From the NCBI GenBank assembly GCA_019155185.1, contig CM032806.1:16416883-16480882 (forward strand): a stretch of 64,000 nucleotides of DNA. Reading direction: 5' to 3'. The notes under the pieces were generated by a model. That model was not told the origin of the DNA, ran no database searches, and worked only from the letters and a program-made list of their open reading frames with translations. Shown in pieces: positions 1-13,400 of the stretch (positions within the stretch are counted from its first letter, which is position 1; each line of letters begins with the position of its first letter). Both the position numbers and the translations under genes were made by a program. The DNA is from Beaufortia kweichowensis. Its lineage: Eukaryota > Chordata > Actinopteri > Cypriniformes > Gastromyzontidae.

Positions 1-1310
1 ATGGTCCTCAGGTCCGCCTTTGGCTGTGAAGGCCTTGGCTGAGTGTGTCGCATGGAGCCCCACTCACGCTGGGGTGGAGTCTGCGAGCTAACACTCTCTG
101 TGTGTCTGCCGCAGTACGAGGAGCCAGACGAATGTGACTCATCCCGCCTAGCAGCCTCAGAGACTTGGTGTCAGCGTGGGAGAAACCTCTGGAACGCTGC
201 AGCTTGCTTTTTCACCTCCCGAAACCTCTCGGGGGGGCAAGCAGGGCATGCAGCAGCAAGGCTTTGTCGGCTATCTTGACATCAGGTTCAGCCACAGATG
301 CCTCTCGGTCACTTCCGAGGTGGCCATGGAGCGCCCGACCGCCTTGACATCTGTGGCCCAACGCAGCTCCTTGACAGAGTCAGGTCCTGCAGCCAGTCTG
401 CCTGGTATGCCTTGAAATCGTATAAAGGCATGCTCCAGCCTGACCTGCTGCGGCGTATGCCTTGCCCACCAGTGCGGATGTCACACTATATGGCTTGGAG
501 GGCAATGCCGGGGACTTTAGGGATGATGCCGACGAGGGGGAAAGTTAGCTGGTTAGCGTCTGTTCAACCTTGGTCATCACCTCATACCCGTGCTCTGCCG
601 CCGGCATAATGTTGAAGTATTCTGACATGCTGGGGGTGAAGACACTGGTTGAGTATGGACGGTTCCAGCGAGCTGTGGAGGTCCGGAACAAACGGAACGC
701 CCCGGCATGAAGGTGGTGCTTTAGGTGTTAGAAAGCGCTCATCCAGCCCACTCTGCGGAAAGTACAAAAGTAGACGCACTGCATGCTTCCTGTCCCGGAG
801 TGAGTGGACATGTGAAGGCAGAGATAGGGTGCTACCCGTCTCCAACCCCTCAGCAATGTCCATTTGCAATCCCCACAAGTGCAAAGCTGGCCTGCCTTGG
901 CAGGCGTGGAGCTACAGACGTGGAAATTGCGTGACATCCGGGAGCGGGTGCAGCAAGCGCCCTCGTGCGCTGACCGTGCATGCTCCACTCCCAAACACAT
1001 AATAGACAAGTAGTGCATGTCCCTGCCTGTAATGTAGGAAGGGCAAAGAGGCACACACTGCTTAAAACTCTCCATATTTAAACAATAAAACTTGTCGACA
1101 GACACACACAACATGCAGCTGAAGGCACGGAAGCTAAAGTGTGATCGTTCCGGGGTCCTTACGTCACCCCGCCTGTGACGTTGCAGCTTGCCATTCTGCG
1201 GATTTGATACACGGGCTTTAGACACAATCATGCAGAGGCGTTTTAATAGCGCCGCTACGCTGACGCAGCGCAAGTTCCCTTAAAAAGGAACTGTTGTTGA
1301 CGACACACCT
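1..1310 (-). mobile_element. DIRS-type (tyrosine-recombinase) retroelement, 5' end with decayed gag-like ORF
   Basis: Read on the minus strand, about 890 down to 160 carries gag-like peptides broken by frameshifts. They include LDERFL followed by a proline-rich stretch and VPDLHSS (about 660-760), then ALVGKAYAAAGQAGACL near 420-480, then a segment with GRSMA and TERHLWLN near 290-340. These recur in the first ORF of fish DIRS1-like elements as I recall them. The region 900-1310 is GC-richer, has no ORF and probably holds the 5'UTR and terminal repeat. The element runs off the window start, so reverse transcriptase and tyrosine recombinase are not seen. It is a non-functional remnant. Family assignment is from remembered motifs, not a search. 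Confidence 0.6.
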
Positions 1311-1439
1311 TACAGACAGTGTTCATAACATTGTAAGTAAATAATTTTTTTTGCCTTTCCTTTGTAAACACATACAAATACTAATCTAAATGTTAAAACA
1401 ATATTCAAACTGGTTCGCTCCATACAGCAGCATTTGTGT

Positions 1440-2400
1440 CCGTTCTTTTAGCGTTTACTTACTATGGACTTACCATGAAAACATAGATCAACCTGTCCAA
1501 TTTAGATGATGACATGTTCAACATCAAGTTGTCATTGAAGGCTCCACTGTCACTTCCTTACTCAGATCTCCCTCACCTAAATACTAATCACCTGCCATCA
1601 ATCTACTCTCACATCAGGAACACTATAGGAGCACACACTTCTCACTCAGTCAGTGTCTGGTCTGTGACTAGGACTATGGACATGTCTGTGATTCTTACCT
1701 CTAGAAATTGTACAAAAAACTCTTACCTGTTCCTTGGTTTCTAAAAAGGATCTACTTGCTCCACTCCAGTAAGCCTACTTACCTGAAACCTCTCCATACT
1801 CCAAAACCTACAACTGCTCTTCCTTCAGAAGATCCACAATTTCAACAACATCCAAGAGATGATAGATTCAGGTACTCACCACCACTTCTGCATCCACAAC
1901 GGTCAGAACAAATATCACTTTTTTATCTCCAGTTTATGCGGTCAGTCCAATGTTAAATCCTGCCTCTCTGCCTCAACAGAGGACTGCAACAGATTTCTCC
2001 TACAGTGTTCCCTGGCATTAGAGATGCAGCTACATCATTTCACCAATGATTGAGCTAAAGTCTCCTTCATTCTTTCCATGGTAACAGGACAAGCGCTCCA
2101 ATGTGTATAAATAATGTGGCAGCAAGGAGGTCCAGTTACACAGTCACTTGATCGTTTCATAGCCCATTTTTGAAAGGTGTTGAGTAGACCCATCAATAAT
2201 TCCTCAGCTGATGAGAAGTTATATCAGTTAACACAACTCCCCAACATGCTTTCCCCTACTTCCTTTGATTTTTTCATTTTATTACCCGTCCTCCTCAACA
2301 ATGGGTTAGCTGGCAACTTCATTTTGGGAGGGCTCTGTCGCCAAATTTCCAGTCTGTAAAAAGAATACTGCTAAGGTGCCATCTTGTGCATTCCTTTGTG
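1440..2400 (+). mobile_element. Ty3/Gypsy LTR retrotransposon remnant (leader, gag, protease)
   Basis: From about 1975 one frame reads EDCNRFLLQCSLALEMQ, then a VTGQALQ block, then VTQSLDRFIAHF and DEKLYQLTQ. This is the gag capsid order of fish Gypsy elements, but three in-frame stops (near 2050, 2108 and 2173) interrupt it. Around 2290-2350 VLLNNGLAGNFI resembles a retropepsin active-site region with the usual catalytic Asp changed to Asn. The upstream 1440-1960 is probably LTR/leader sequence, but I did not find paired LTRs. It lies in what should be an intron of the taste receptor gene and is not expected to be active. The stretch 2400-2850 holds nothing I recognise. Confidence 0.6.
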
Positions 2401-2853
2401 TGTCCTGTTCAACTTCAAAGGGGTTGAGCTGAGGGTCACTCCCTCTGGGGGAGCCACAGAGGTGCCATAACTGTCCTGCTAAGTTAACTAACAACAGGCA
2501 GGTCATCGGCTTCCTATTGGCTGATCTGTGGTCACTCCTCCTCTTCATCCTGCCTACCTCAGTGTTCCTCTCTGCTAGTCACATCCAGGTCCTTGGCTCT
2601 GTCGGCTCCATTGGTTCCGCCCAGCTCCCTGGCTCAATCCTATGTTCTGTGATTTTTCCCTCTTCCTAAGCCTGATGACAAAATGCTATAATTTTATTTT
2701 GGATTTTTTTTAAGAATGTATGTTTTTCCATGCATAACTTAGACCATTCATCTCTCGTATCATATATCCAAGCTTTCCTTCTGTGAGAATAAAACTTCAG
2801 GTTGAAATCATATAAATCTGCTTAAATTTCATTTTCATTGCACTATACAACAG

Positions 2854-3066
2854 CTTCTGGGAGAAATGAAGAAGTTGGATTTTCCACTCAATGGCCATCA
2901 GGTGAAATATGATGTTAATGGTGATCCAGCTGTGAGTTATGCAGTCGTGCTCTGGCACACTGAAACAAATCCTCCATGGATTCAGATGGTGGGCACATAT
3001 GACACATATCCAGAAACTCTTTTTGCCATCAACAACTCTCTCCTGCCCTGGCGTAACAATACTGCT
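2854..3066 (+). CDS. tas1r2: tas1r2 exon: end of ligand-binding domain
   Basis: Seventy-one codons between acceptor ...ACAACAG and donor GTAAGT. They contain NGDPAVSYAVVLW and a conserved W (PWIQMVGTY), as expected for the last part of the Venus-flytrap domain. Confidence 0.7.
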
Positions 3067-4375
3067 GTAAGTGTACTTTTTGGTAGTTTTGGTGACCTTC
3101 ATCTATCCTTAATTTGGCAGTCCAGATTTAATACCTAAAGACACAATTTTCTTTTTTAGGTTCCCTTTTCCAACTGCTCTGCTGAGTGTAAGTACGGATT
3201 TTCAAGAGAACGTATGGGATATCATGCTTGCTGCTTTCTGTGTAAAAAATGCCCACAAAACAGCTATGTGAATTATTCTCGTAAGTAATGCTCAATTTTA
3301 GCAGTTTTAATAACTTTACTGTATGGAGTGGTTATTTCAGGTGTACCTATTTTTTTTTTACTGTATCAACTGTTTTATTTTGTTGATCATAAAACTCTGA
3401 TTCGGGCTGTATTACTAAACATTTATGCTTTATTTTTTTTCAGTGGACCCTTATTCCTGTTATCCATGTGCAGAGAGTGAATGGTCTGATTTGGACAGCA
3501 TGACATGTAAGACACGTTCTGTCATCTACCTTCAGTTCACAGAAATCTCCTCCGTTGTAGTCATATTTTCTAACGTATGTTTGATTATTCTCAACATTGT
3601 CATGTTAATCATTTTTGCCTACAATTACAATACACCAGTGGTGAGGTCTGCTGGTGGCAACATGTGCTTCCTCATGCTAACATGTATGATTATATCTTGT
3701 CTGGGTATGTTCTTTTTCTTCGGAGAGCCCACATTAGAAACATGTTCCTTGAGAAATGCCATATATGCATATTTTAACCCTATCTGTCTGTCCTGTTTTG
3801 TTGTCCGTGCCTTTCAAATAGTTTGTGTCTTCAAAATGTCTGACTTCCCTAATGTGCACAGGGTGTGGGTAAAGTACAATGGCCAGTGGCTGTTTGTTGC
3901 CTCTTTTTCTGTCTTGCATTTCATTGTTTGTGTTTTGTGGTTGAGTTTTGGACCTCCCAAAACCCTCAAAGACACTGTGTCATATAAAGACCAGATTTTT
4001 TTCACCTGTGGAAGGGGGAACGTTATATTTATAAGCACAATTGTGTTCATCAATATGTTTTTTGGTTCCCTGTGTGTCCTCTTTTCCTACATGGCAAGAG
4101 ATCTTCCAAAGAATTACAACGAGGCCAGATCAATAACTTTTAGTATGGTGTTTTTTATTGTGATCTGGGTTTTATACTTTACAGTTTTCTTTTTCCTGAA
4201 TAGCAAAGATATTTTGTTTATCAATGCATTGGTCCAGATATGCAGCACATATGCGATTCTCCTCTGCTATTTCGTACCAAAATCGTACATCATGTTGTTT
4301 CAACCAAAGAAGAACACCGCTACATACTTTCAAACCTCTATTCAGAAATACACCCAAACCATTAGCAGGAGTTAA
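2854..4375 (+). CDS. tas1r2: taste receptor type 1, member 2-like (class C GPCR), 3' three exons; 5' part outside window
   Basis: Coding exons 2854-3066, 3160-3280 and 3444-4375 join in phase (0, 0, 1) with GT-AG borders. They encode the end of the Venus-flytrap domain, the nine-cysteine linker (with ACCFLC) and a seven-transmembrane domain ending at TAA 4373-4375. T1R2-like marks are VRSAGGNMCFLMLT at the TM2 region, FQIVCVFKM, DLPKNYNEA near TM6, and a tail with YFQTSIQKYT after PKSYIMLF. In the family T1R2 pairs with T1R3 at the plasma membrane of taste cells; fish T1R2 is mostly tuned to amino acids. The last three exons of the usual six-exon T1R plan are seen; exons 1-3 must lie upstream beyond inserted retroelements. 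T1R1 and V2R/OlfC receptors are the alternatives, less well matched in TM2, TM3 and the tail. No in-frame stop is seen in these exons. Confidence 0.72.
3160..3280 (+). CDS. tas1r2: tas1r2 exon: cysteine-rich linker
   Basis: Acceptor TTTTTTAG, donor GTAAGT, phase 0 to phase 1. It encodes VPFSNCSAEC and HACCFLCKKC, the cysteine pattern that links the binding domain to the membrane domain. Confidence 0.72.
3444..4375 (+). CDS. tas1r2: tas1r2 exon: seven-transmembrane domain and stop
   Basis: Acceptor is a T-rich tract plus CAG at 3441-3443. The exon completes the cysteine-rich linker (DPYSCYPCAESEW), then gives seven hydrophobic segments and a short cytoplasmic tail. Confidence 0.75.
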
Positions 4376-6100
4376 ACTGCAACAGTACAGCTGCACGGTG
4401 GCTCCAGTTTATAGTTGTAGGGTGTTATTACGTAAAATGTAGATATTTGACAGATAAACAGATAAAGATATTTTAGTTAGTAGTGTATCTCTTATACTAT
4501 ATGTTAATAGATTTGATGCTTTATCATTATTTTACCACAATGTTAAAGTAATGCATGTGTCTGATAATAATGCAGGTGTCTCCATAAAAATTTTACTTAG
4601 TGTAGATGCTAATTTTGTAATTGTAATAAAAAAATGTTTCATATAATTTATGAAAAGACTATGAAATAAAGATGTTAGAGAACATTATCAAGAAACAATG
4701 TAGATTTCTGTTTCTTATTGTAAAACAGTGCTTACTGTATATCACCTGTCAAGTGGCTATCGCATTTGGTCGTGTATTACTGACAGTGGGATTTTCAGTT
4801 GTTACAAACATAGCACCGGCCAAAAAAGTAAAAAATATAAAAATCTTTCAAAGCTAGACATCACTTTTGCTCATTAGTGTATAAACCTGAATGTTTACTA
4901 CTGCATGCATCTGAAGAGCAACTCTTCATTATATCATCTGATATCCTCTGATGAGTGTTTTGATGATGACTAAACTCTTTATTAAAATGAAAGACTTTAG
5001 GCTGAACGCTACTAATGTCATTGGTTATTTTCTACGGATTGTATTTCAGAAGTTTGTGCTATAGCTGATTTCTGATAAGCATTTTGTTTTTGCTGTAAAA
5101 AAATTCAGGGAGTCATTAACTCTTTGTGACTTTTCATTTAAAGACATTCTCTTTCAGATTTTCCATAAATGGAGACGGAGAAGCTGCAGCTGAATGTAAC
5201 TTCAGGGAAACAGTGGGCAGATTATTTAAAGCGTGAATCATTAAATAGTTCAATTTAGTTTAATTTTAGTTCAATAGCACATTTTCCTTGTATTTTACTC
5301 ATCATCGTTTCAGTCAGTTCTATTAAATTATAGCTATTTTGGCTCTTCCTAGCTTTGTAATGGCATTTTCTGAGTTCCCCTCGGTCTCATTCTCAATGGC
5401 AATATTTCTTTGACTTTTTTTGACGGTCCTGTAGAATAAGATAATATGCTGCTCTGAATCCTTTTCATTTTCTAACAGTCAGGTATGGATTAAAACAATA
5501 ATCATAGTCCCTATGTAACCAGGTAACCTAGACGCGCTGCACACTGAGAGTCCATTCCTGATTTTATTATTGTTTGCACTGCTGTGTTTCACTTGTATTC
5601 AAATATCTTTATTTGAGTTGAAATGGCCTATTGATGATGTATCATTAATCACACAATAACATGATACATTTCTCTCCCACACCCTGAAACACACAGATGA
5701 GAGTAAAACTCAACTAAAAACATAAAAGCAATGTTTGATAAGAGGGTAACTTTGACAATGAACACACATTTAAGTAACCGAATAAACATGAAATAATGAA
5801 ACAAAAACTTCATGTCTTTTAACATTAATTGGTGTAGTTTTCTGTACAATTAAACAAATAAAGTCATTAAAATTTGCAGTGTACATACATAACATTTGCG
5901 TCGACAGCGATTCCTTAACTCATAAAAGAATTATAAACATTTGTAAACATGAATTTTGCCTAAAACGATCATATTTGACGTATTAAAATGGATAAGCCCC
6001 GCCTTCAGTATAGCACGATTTGTTCATTGGCTCACTGGATAGCGCCCCTCGTGACAGCGTCTGCCTTTAACCAATCCGCTTGTCAAACGAACATTACGTA
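4376..6100. other. intergenic tas1r2-nadk
   Basis: AT-rich sequence holding the tas1r2 3'UTR, with an AATAAA-type signal near 4665-4672. No further gene or recognisable transposon. Inverted CCAAT-like boxes near 6027 and 6071 lie just before the nadk 5' exon and probably belong to its promoter. Confidence 0.4.
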
Positions 6101-6119
6101 GTAAATATTCATTAGCAAA

Positions 6120-6237
6120 GACACGAGCAGCCTATTAGAATGCAGCGCAGAGCGTGACGTCACGACACGGAAGCGCCCGGTCAGTGTGCGGATGACAGGT
6201 GAGCGGCGGCGGCGGCGGCGGCGAGACCCACAGCAGC

Positions 6238-6271
<34 letters not shown>

Positions 6272-6311
6272 GCGCGTGTTCACAGTCAGCGGGGATAACA
6301 CCTGCTTTACC

Positions 6312-6355
<44 letters not shown>

Positions 6356-6372
6356 AGAGCTGATCGGATCAG
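6120..6372 (+). promoter_or_regulatory. nadk: nadk promoter / non-coding first exon with GCG, GAT and GA repeats
   Basis: GC-rich segment ending at a good donor (CAG/GTAACG at 6372/6373). It holds (GCG)n at 6203-6223, (GAT)11 at 6238-6270 and (GA)18 at 6317-6352. The next acceptor in the right place is 7421, directly before the start codon, so this is inferred to be the 5'UTR exon. The transcription start is not visible from sequence. Confidence 0.5.
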
Positions 6373-7421
6373 GTAACGCTAATCCCACACTGATCTTAAC
6401 CTGTTGTTTTTAACCTGCTTGTCAGTGTTGTGTTTTATTCTTACAAACTGCGTTAGTTGTTACACGTTCACATATGTAGATGGTTGATCATGTTTCATAA
6501 CCCAATGAAGTGCTTACGTAATAAACAACATTATATGCATCATGCAGGAGGCGCGTGCTGAGTCACATTTATAGCCATTTAAATATCTTTAGAAAGGCTT
6601 TGATGTCTAGATAGAGTACAGGCATATCATACTGTATAAATGATATCTGCACAGGGTCATTTGTATATCTGAATTTGATTTGTAACATCTCTCTTTACTG
6701 ACAGATGGTCTTAATCCTTTAAGTGTGATCTAATGTAAACATGCAGGACACTTACAGACACTTAAGACTTGAATGCTCTATCACAGATCTGTTAGTATGC
6801 AGTAATCTGTCTACATAGACATCATAGGCATATTTGGTGTCCAGAGATGTTGTCCAGGTAGGTTTGAGGTGAGATAGGTGTAGGTTATATATTGTATTAT
6901 GGGCTGTCTTTATGCAGTCAGCATGTTTTTCATTTCTTCTTAGTACTCGACCGTATAATGGATTCTGTCATCATGTGTCTGTGGAGAATCACAAGTCTAG
7001 ATAAGCTTAGAAACTCAATGTTACGCTAAAGGACAGATGATTTGTACTGTTAGGCTCTTCTGTCAGTGGTTTTTTGTATGGTTCACAAATGCCATAAACT
7101 CTCAGCATGTTATTTTTTTAACACAGCCTGTAACTATCTGTTATTTCAACATTTCTTAGTATTCTGAGTGTTTTCTGTGTGCCAAATCTGCTATTTTCAG
7201 CGTCTGACTACTTCCATTATTTTCACAATTACTGTTCAGATTCATTGTTTTATAAGATTACAAGAGTTTAAACATTTTACACCAAATTATAATAAAAGAA
7301 TATATAATTATATAATAACTGTAAGGAAACATTATGTAATGAGGTCATGTCACAACAATATAGCAGGTAACTGTTGTGTTGGGTGTGATTGTCATCTTAC
7401 GCTGTGTTTTTATACGTCTAG

Positions 7422-10400
7422 ATGGAGGATTTTGAAGGGTCTGAGTGGACGCTGAATTCAGATGTGAGCTCAGAGTCTCATTCATACTGCTGCTCAGCGT
7501 GTGATAACAGTGAGAAAGTGTTACGCAGCAGAACTAAAGCCAAGAGTCTGTCTTCACCAACAGCCCACAGCTCTGCTAAATTCAGGTATAACAACACAAT
7601 GTAAATCAACGTATGGTTATAAAGATGCCAAATATATTTTTGCACATAAAATATTAACAATGCAAATGATATGGTGTGTTTAGATTATACCAGAAGAATG
7701 AGCACACATAGAAACGTCAACACGTCCATGTTGCAAACATTGAGGACAATGCAATTTCTTCACTTTTTCCTCTCTCACTGGTGTTAAAAGGCCTTCCTGT
7801 ATTTCTCAATAAGTGAGAGGGATATACAATATCACCTTATTTCCTTGTCTAAGAGCCAGCTCACACTGCCACGCCCGGGCACGCTTCACACCTAAAGTTT
7901 TTGTTTGAGTAGTGTGAACGCTCTGAACCCGTCAGTTATGCGTTTATGCCAATAGAAAAAGCTTTTGATACGCGACAGATGGACTGACCGATACTCTACG
8001 CATGTAAGAGTGCACGTGTCACCGTGCAACACATTATTTAAAAAGCAGATCACCCTAACTTAACATTCAGATAGACGGTGCTGTTCTTCTGGTTTTCTTC
8101 CAAACAGCAGACATTGGAAAGATCTGTAATATGCCGTTTCAGCATCAGCCGCTGTTTGTTATTCATGTGATGCAGTTTGTAAAATAATGTGAAGTGATTG
8201 ATCTGTAAGAGGTTTATATGGTCTGATGCAGATAGTTCTGGTGTCTGGGAGCTCGATACACAATTATAAGAGGAGGAAGTAGTTGCATCATCACATTTGT
8301 TCAGTTAACAAATAAGAGACTTTCCACATTTGCAAAACTTCTGCTTTTATAAAATGTTGTGGCACAGTGTTGTAATACATGGCTAAATGAAGAGAAAAGA
8401 TTTTTTCTTTTGTTTGTTTAGAAGTCCAGCTGTGTGTGTTGTGCTTCTGTCAGGTTGTCTGTAGAAAGGAGCAGAGACGTTTAGTCAAAACTTTATTAAT
8501 ACAACAGAAAAACACTCATTGACTCCTTGGCAATCAGAAAGAGAACAGAGGAGTGATCCACTAACAAAGGGAACGTCCACAACAAGATCCAGTAAGGCGG
8601 TGGAAGCACTGGGAAGGGCGGGACAGATGAAGCGATGGAAAACAAGATTAAAAGAGAAAGTGTTTAAGCCAATCACAGGCAGAGGGTCGACATCAGGCAG
8701 AGCAGACCAGAAAACTAGAGCAAAAAGACACAAGAAACACAGAAAAGCATCTAACAAGAGAACATCACTCAGTGTAGAGAAACCAACACAGCAATAATGA
8801 AAAACAGGTGAAGCGCTGAATGCCAACGACACAAAGAAGAGAAAGATCAAAACACTGTCACAAAGACATGATCAAACCCAGGTCCTGATAGCTTCAGTGC
8901 TCTCTGTAAAGCTGTTTTAAAGCACATCTTGTGTATGAGTTTTATTTATATATATATATATGTATTCCACAAGACAAAATAGTAAGTCAGTTACTCAAAA
9001 GATCCCTTTGCTTGTATGGTGATGTATATCTTGTGTGCAGTTCACTGGAGATTCACTGATGGGACTCATAGTGAGGGAGAATATTTCATTATGAAACCAC
9101 AGAAGCAGAAAATCCCACTCTGTTTGTTTGTGATAGTTGTGTAGCGTTTCAAAACGATTATGTGAATAAAGGATGTAAATCTTCTACATTTTCAACTGGG
9201 ATCATTCTTTAAAATTCACTCCCCCGTGTGAAACAGTGAAGCCTTAGAAAAACATACAGACAGTCAGTGATCACACCGAGAGCTGCATATCATAATTTGC
9301 ATAAATTCAGTTAGCCTATTGTTTTGCCTTGTGGCATGCATGTAAATATCTTACATGTGAAATAGTCAGGGCACTACTATAAAACACACAAAAACACTTT
9401 TTTCTTTCTAAGGAATGTAGATTTTGTAAGGGTTATGTGCTCATACTGAATGTCTTTGTTATGCTGTTAAAGGGATAATTCAAAAATAAAAGCCCAAAAA
9501 TAAAATGATGTCATCATTTTTTCACCCTTATGTCATTTAAACCCTATATATGATTTTTTCTTTTGTGGAACACAAAACGCTGGTTCGCGTTTTGCAAAGT
9601 TTTTTTCTGTGTTCTGCTGAAGCAAGAAAGTCATACAGGTTTGACATGACATGAGGCATGAGTAAATAATAAAAGAGTTTTTATTTTTGAGTGAAACTAT
9701 CCCTTTAATTGCTTAAATTGCTTTGTCTATGAGCAGCTTTACGTTTACATTCATGCATGTGGTCAAGTGTGTATATATTTATATGTGTGTATTACATTAG
9801 TATATTATATGTGTTTGCTTTATGCAGCATATGGTCAACCTGTCAAACCTGTCTGCCTGTTACAGACCAGTTGAGCTCAGGAAAACCAGTTCATGCACCA
9901 GTCACACCAGTTATCATGTCAAAGGTTAAAAGTGTGACTTGTTTGCTTAAACTGGTTGAAATGTTAATGGCCTGCAGTCAGTAAAGATAAATGTCAGTAT
10001 ATACTCAAGATTAGTCACTGTTGTAAACATGTCACTCATTGAACAGCATTAGTCTCGGTTGTGTTTTAAAGGAGGACACAGTCTCTTCATGGACCCAGTC
10101 CTGTCACCACATTTGGACCCAAAGCTTGCATGCTGAGGAACCCTAAAGCTGTCATGTAAGTGTTTTACATCTCAAGACCACAACAACAACACCAGCTGCC
10201 TTCTGAAACATTCATGTACCTGTTACAGACAGTACATTCAATTTATAGTAAGTTTACTAACTGTATAAGGCAGTTTTCAGCGTGAGTACTCGAGTACTCG
10301 GGGACGGGACATAAGTGGAGGAGTGTGTGTCATGGTGATAATCTAAAGATTTGATTCAAAACACTAATTAATGTTGATGAGAAAAACGAACATTGCTGGA

Positions 10401-13400
10401 TTATTTTTATTACATCATCAATGTTTTTGCCTGAATATAAGATGAGTCCTTGAACTTAATTTGACTCTCCGTTCATCTGCTTCCATAAAGTGAAACCAGA
10501 CATTGCAGTTTAAACAATTCATCTGTACAGTGTCTTTTTAATCTTTAATTAAAGTTTTGTTCTTTTTCCTGTGGTGTTTCTCACTTGAATGATTTGTTCA
10601 GAACATAAGGCCCTGTTTACACCTGTTTGGTCAGTCGGATCACTACTGGACAAGGTTAAATACAGGTGTAAACGGGGTGTAAAACGTTTTGAGCTTGTCT
10701 ACTTTCGAACCACTTCCAGAGGTAGACCAAAACGCATTCGACCGCATTGCTTTTGTGGTGTAGACGCTCAACAGACGCAAAAGAGCGCCCGCAGATCAAG
10801 GGAAGCGTGCGAGCCAGACGGCTGATCAGATCTGAAGATATTAAAGTTTGCTTTAAAGAATAAGATGTACCAAGCACAATGTTATCTTACCATTCAGGAT
10901 TTCTAAGACACACCCGCACAGTGTTCGGCACGGTCGCGCCTCTGCCTCCAGGGCAGTTGTAGTCTAGTGGTTAGAGAGTTGGACTGCTGGTTCGATTCCC
11001 AGTACCAGCAGGACACAACTGATGTGCTCTTGAGCAAGACGCCTCACCCCTAATCGCTCCCAGTGTGCCACTGGTAAAGACTTGTAAGTTGCTTTGGATA
11101 AAAGCGTCTGCTAAATGAATAAATGTAAATGTCTTATCTGTCATCTCTGTTGATGTTCCGATGTTGATAGCGTGTGCTTATTTCATCCATTAGATCGAAA
11201 GATTTGAAAAAGCACACACATTTATCCGCCCATAACCCCTCCCATCGAAGAAATCAGGACTGAAGTGGTGAAAGTGGACAAAAGAGAAGGATTAAAACAC
11301 CAGGTGTTAATGGGAACGTGTCTCTCTTGTCCACTTGTGATCCGATGGACAGGTTCTTTCTGATCCCATACAACAGCTCTACTTCAGAATAAAACACTCA
11401 TACATTCAGTCAACTCAAGCCACACCCTCTATTTTCATCATTCAATATTGCGTTTTACTCAGAAATACAGAAGTAAACCAAACGTGACGATATACTGGAT
11501 GTGGAGTTGTACGGTTAGGGTTTAATGAGTGTTTTCACTGTTGTTTGTGAATTGTGCCATGACAGATGTGTTTGTTTGTCTCTGTCCCATCAGGCATATT
11601 CAAGATCCAGCCAGTCAGAGGCTGACATGGAATAAGCCGCCCAAAAGTGTCCTTGTTATAAAGAAAATCAGAGATGCCAGTCTGCTTGAGCCCTTCAAAG
11701 AGCTCTGCATCTTCCTGACGCAGGTCAGAAGAGTGTACCAACAGCACACTGCTCATGTGACCGTCTGTTTGCTCTCTGTTGATGACGTGTTTCTGCTTCG
11801 TTAGCAAAAAAATATGATTGTTTACGTGGAGAGGAAAGTCCTGGAAGATCCAGCCATTGCCAATGATGAGAGCTTCACCTCTGTCAAGAAAAACTTTTGC
11901 ACTTTTAGAGAAGGTGAGACGTTATTTATTGGTCAGTTATTCTCAAAGACTAATAACACACCACTCGTGCATGTTGAGCGCTAATACTTGGGTTGATTTA
12001 TTCTTATGCCAACATGGACAGAATACCAGACATAGTCATGAGACGGTTTTGGCTGAGCAACAGTTGAAACTCATATGACATACAGGCATACACCTGTAAA
12101 CCCACGCTGTAAAGTACAGTACAGAAAAATGAGGCTTCAATAAAACAAGATGACATTAGTATATGTAAAACAAACATCATCTTGTTCTGGGCTTTTTGAG
12201 ATGTTCAGGAGATTTGAGAGATAGAGCCGGTTATGTCTCCAGTACTGATTTAATGATCTGGCTGATCATCTCTTCTGAAAATAAACGTCCCAGCTCACAA
12301 ACTGCTTGTACATTGCAATAGCTGAAGCAGAAATCAGATGAGATGACACATGAAATGAAAGAGAGGATAAAAGAAGAAATGACAAGTAAAAAACTCAAGT
12401 CTTTATGTCATCTCATTTGTTTATTCTGATCGTGCAGGATTAAATTTGACCATAAGGTAATGATGGGGTTACCATGTCCATGATTAATGTTCTGTGGGCC
12501 ACATGTCTCACTTCTGTGAGTTATGTTGTGAATGAAAGAGATGAACTTAATCTGTTTCTTTCTTAATTTATTAACTACGTGTTGTTGAAATGATCTTATC
12601 ACATGATCTGTCTGAATACTTCATTCTGTTTGGCTGAAAAACACTTTTACTTTTAAATGCGATGTGTGAAATATGTTGATGTGTGTGTTTACAGATTATG
12701 ATGATATATCCAATCATGTGGACTTCATCATATGTTTGGGAGGAGATGGGACCTTGCTGTACGCTTCATCTCTCTTCCAGGTGTGCAAATCACTCTCTGT
12801 GCAGATGTACATTATATTTGACAAAATAAAGAGAATATACTTGTTATTGTCAAAGAACTTTCGATCTATGAAGGAATATAACTGACATGTTAATCAACTC
12901 ATCCGTGTGAACTATGAAGTTAACTGGTGTCATCTGTCGCATCACAACAATGACGACCGATCAGCACACATTCATTCATTTCATGCTAATATGTCATTTA
13001 AATGATTGTTATTATGATTATTGTGTGTGTAGGAGAGTGTTCCTCCTGTCATGGCCTTTCATCTGGGCTCTCTGGGGTTTCTCACACCCTTTGACTTTAA
13101 CACATATCAGTCTCAGGTCACACAAGTCATTGAAGGTGAGACACACTGTGTGTGTGTGTGTGTGTGTGACTGTCCCATCTGCTCTTTATTCATAATCACA
13201 ACACAAATAACATTATCATTTTGAAATATGAAATGTTATGATGATCATTTGATGACATCCTGATGTCACTTTCTGTATGTTTTTGTTTTTTATTGCCTTG
13301 ATCTATTTAAGCAGCAGGGAATGGGATGGGAATGACTCTTCATATCACAGTTACATCATCTGAACAAATAATATATTTATATGTGTGTAGGAAATGCTGC

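Noticed and set aside
2854..4375. V2R/OlfC or calcium-sensing receptor
   Set aside because: TM2, TM3 and the YFQTSIQKYT tail fit type 1 taste receptors better.
6083..6388. His/Arg-rich minus-strand ORF
   Set aside because: Produced by the GAT, GCG and GA microsatellites in the nadk first exon.
8519..8797. 92-codon basic ORF in nadk intron 2
   Set aside because: No splice support, start context or family resemblance; overlaps an ORF on the other strand.
10951..11030. tRNA gene
   Set aside because: Has A and B boxes but no cloverleaf acceptor stem; it continues into a SINE body and tail.
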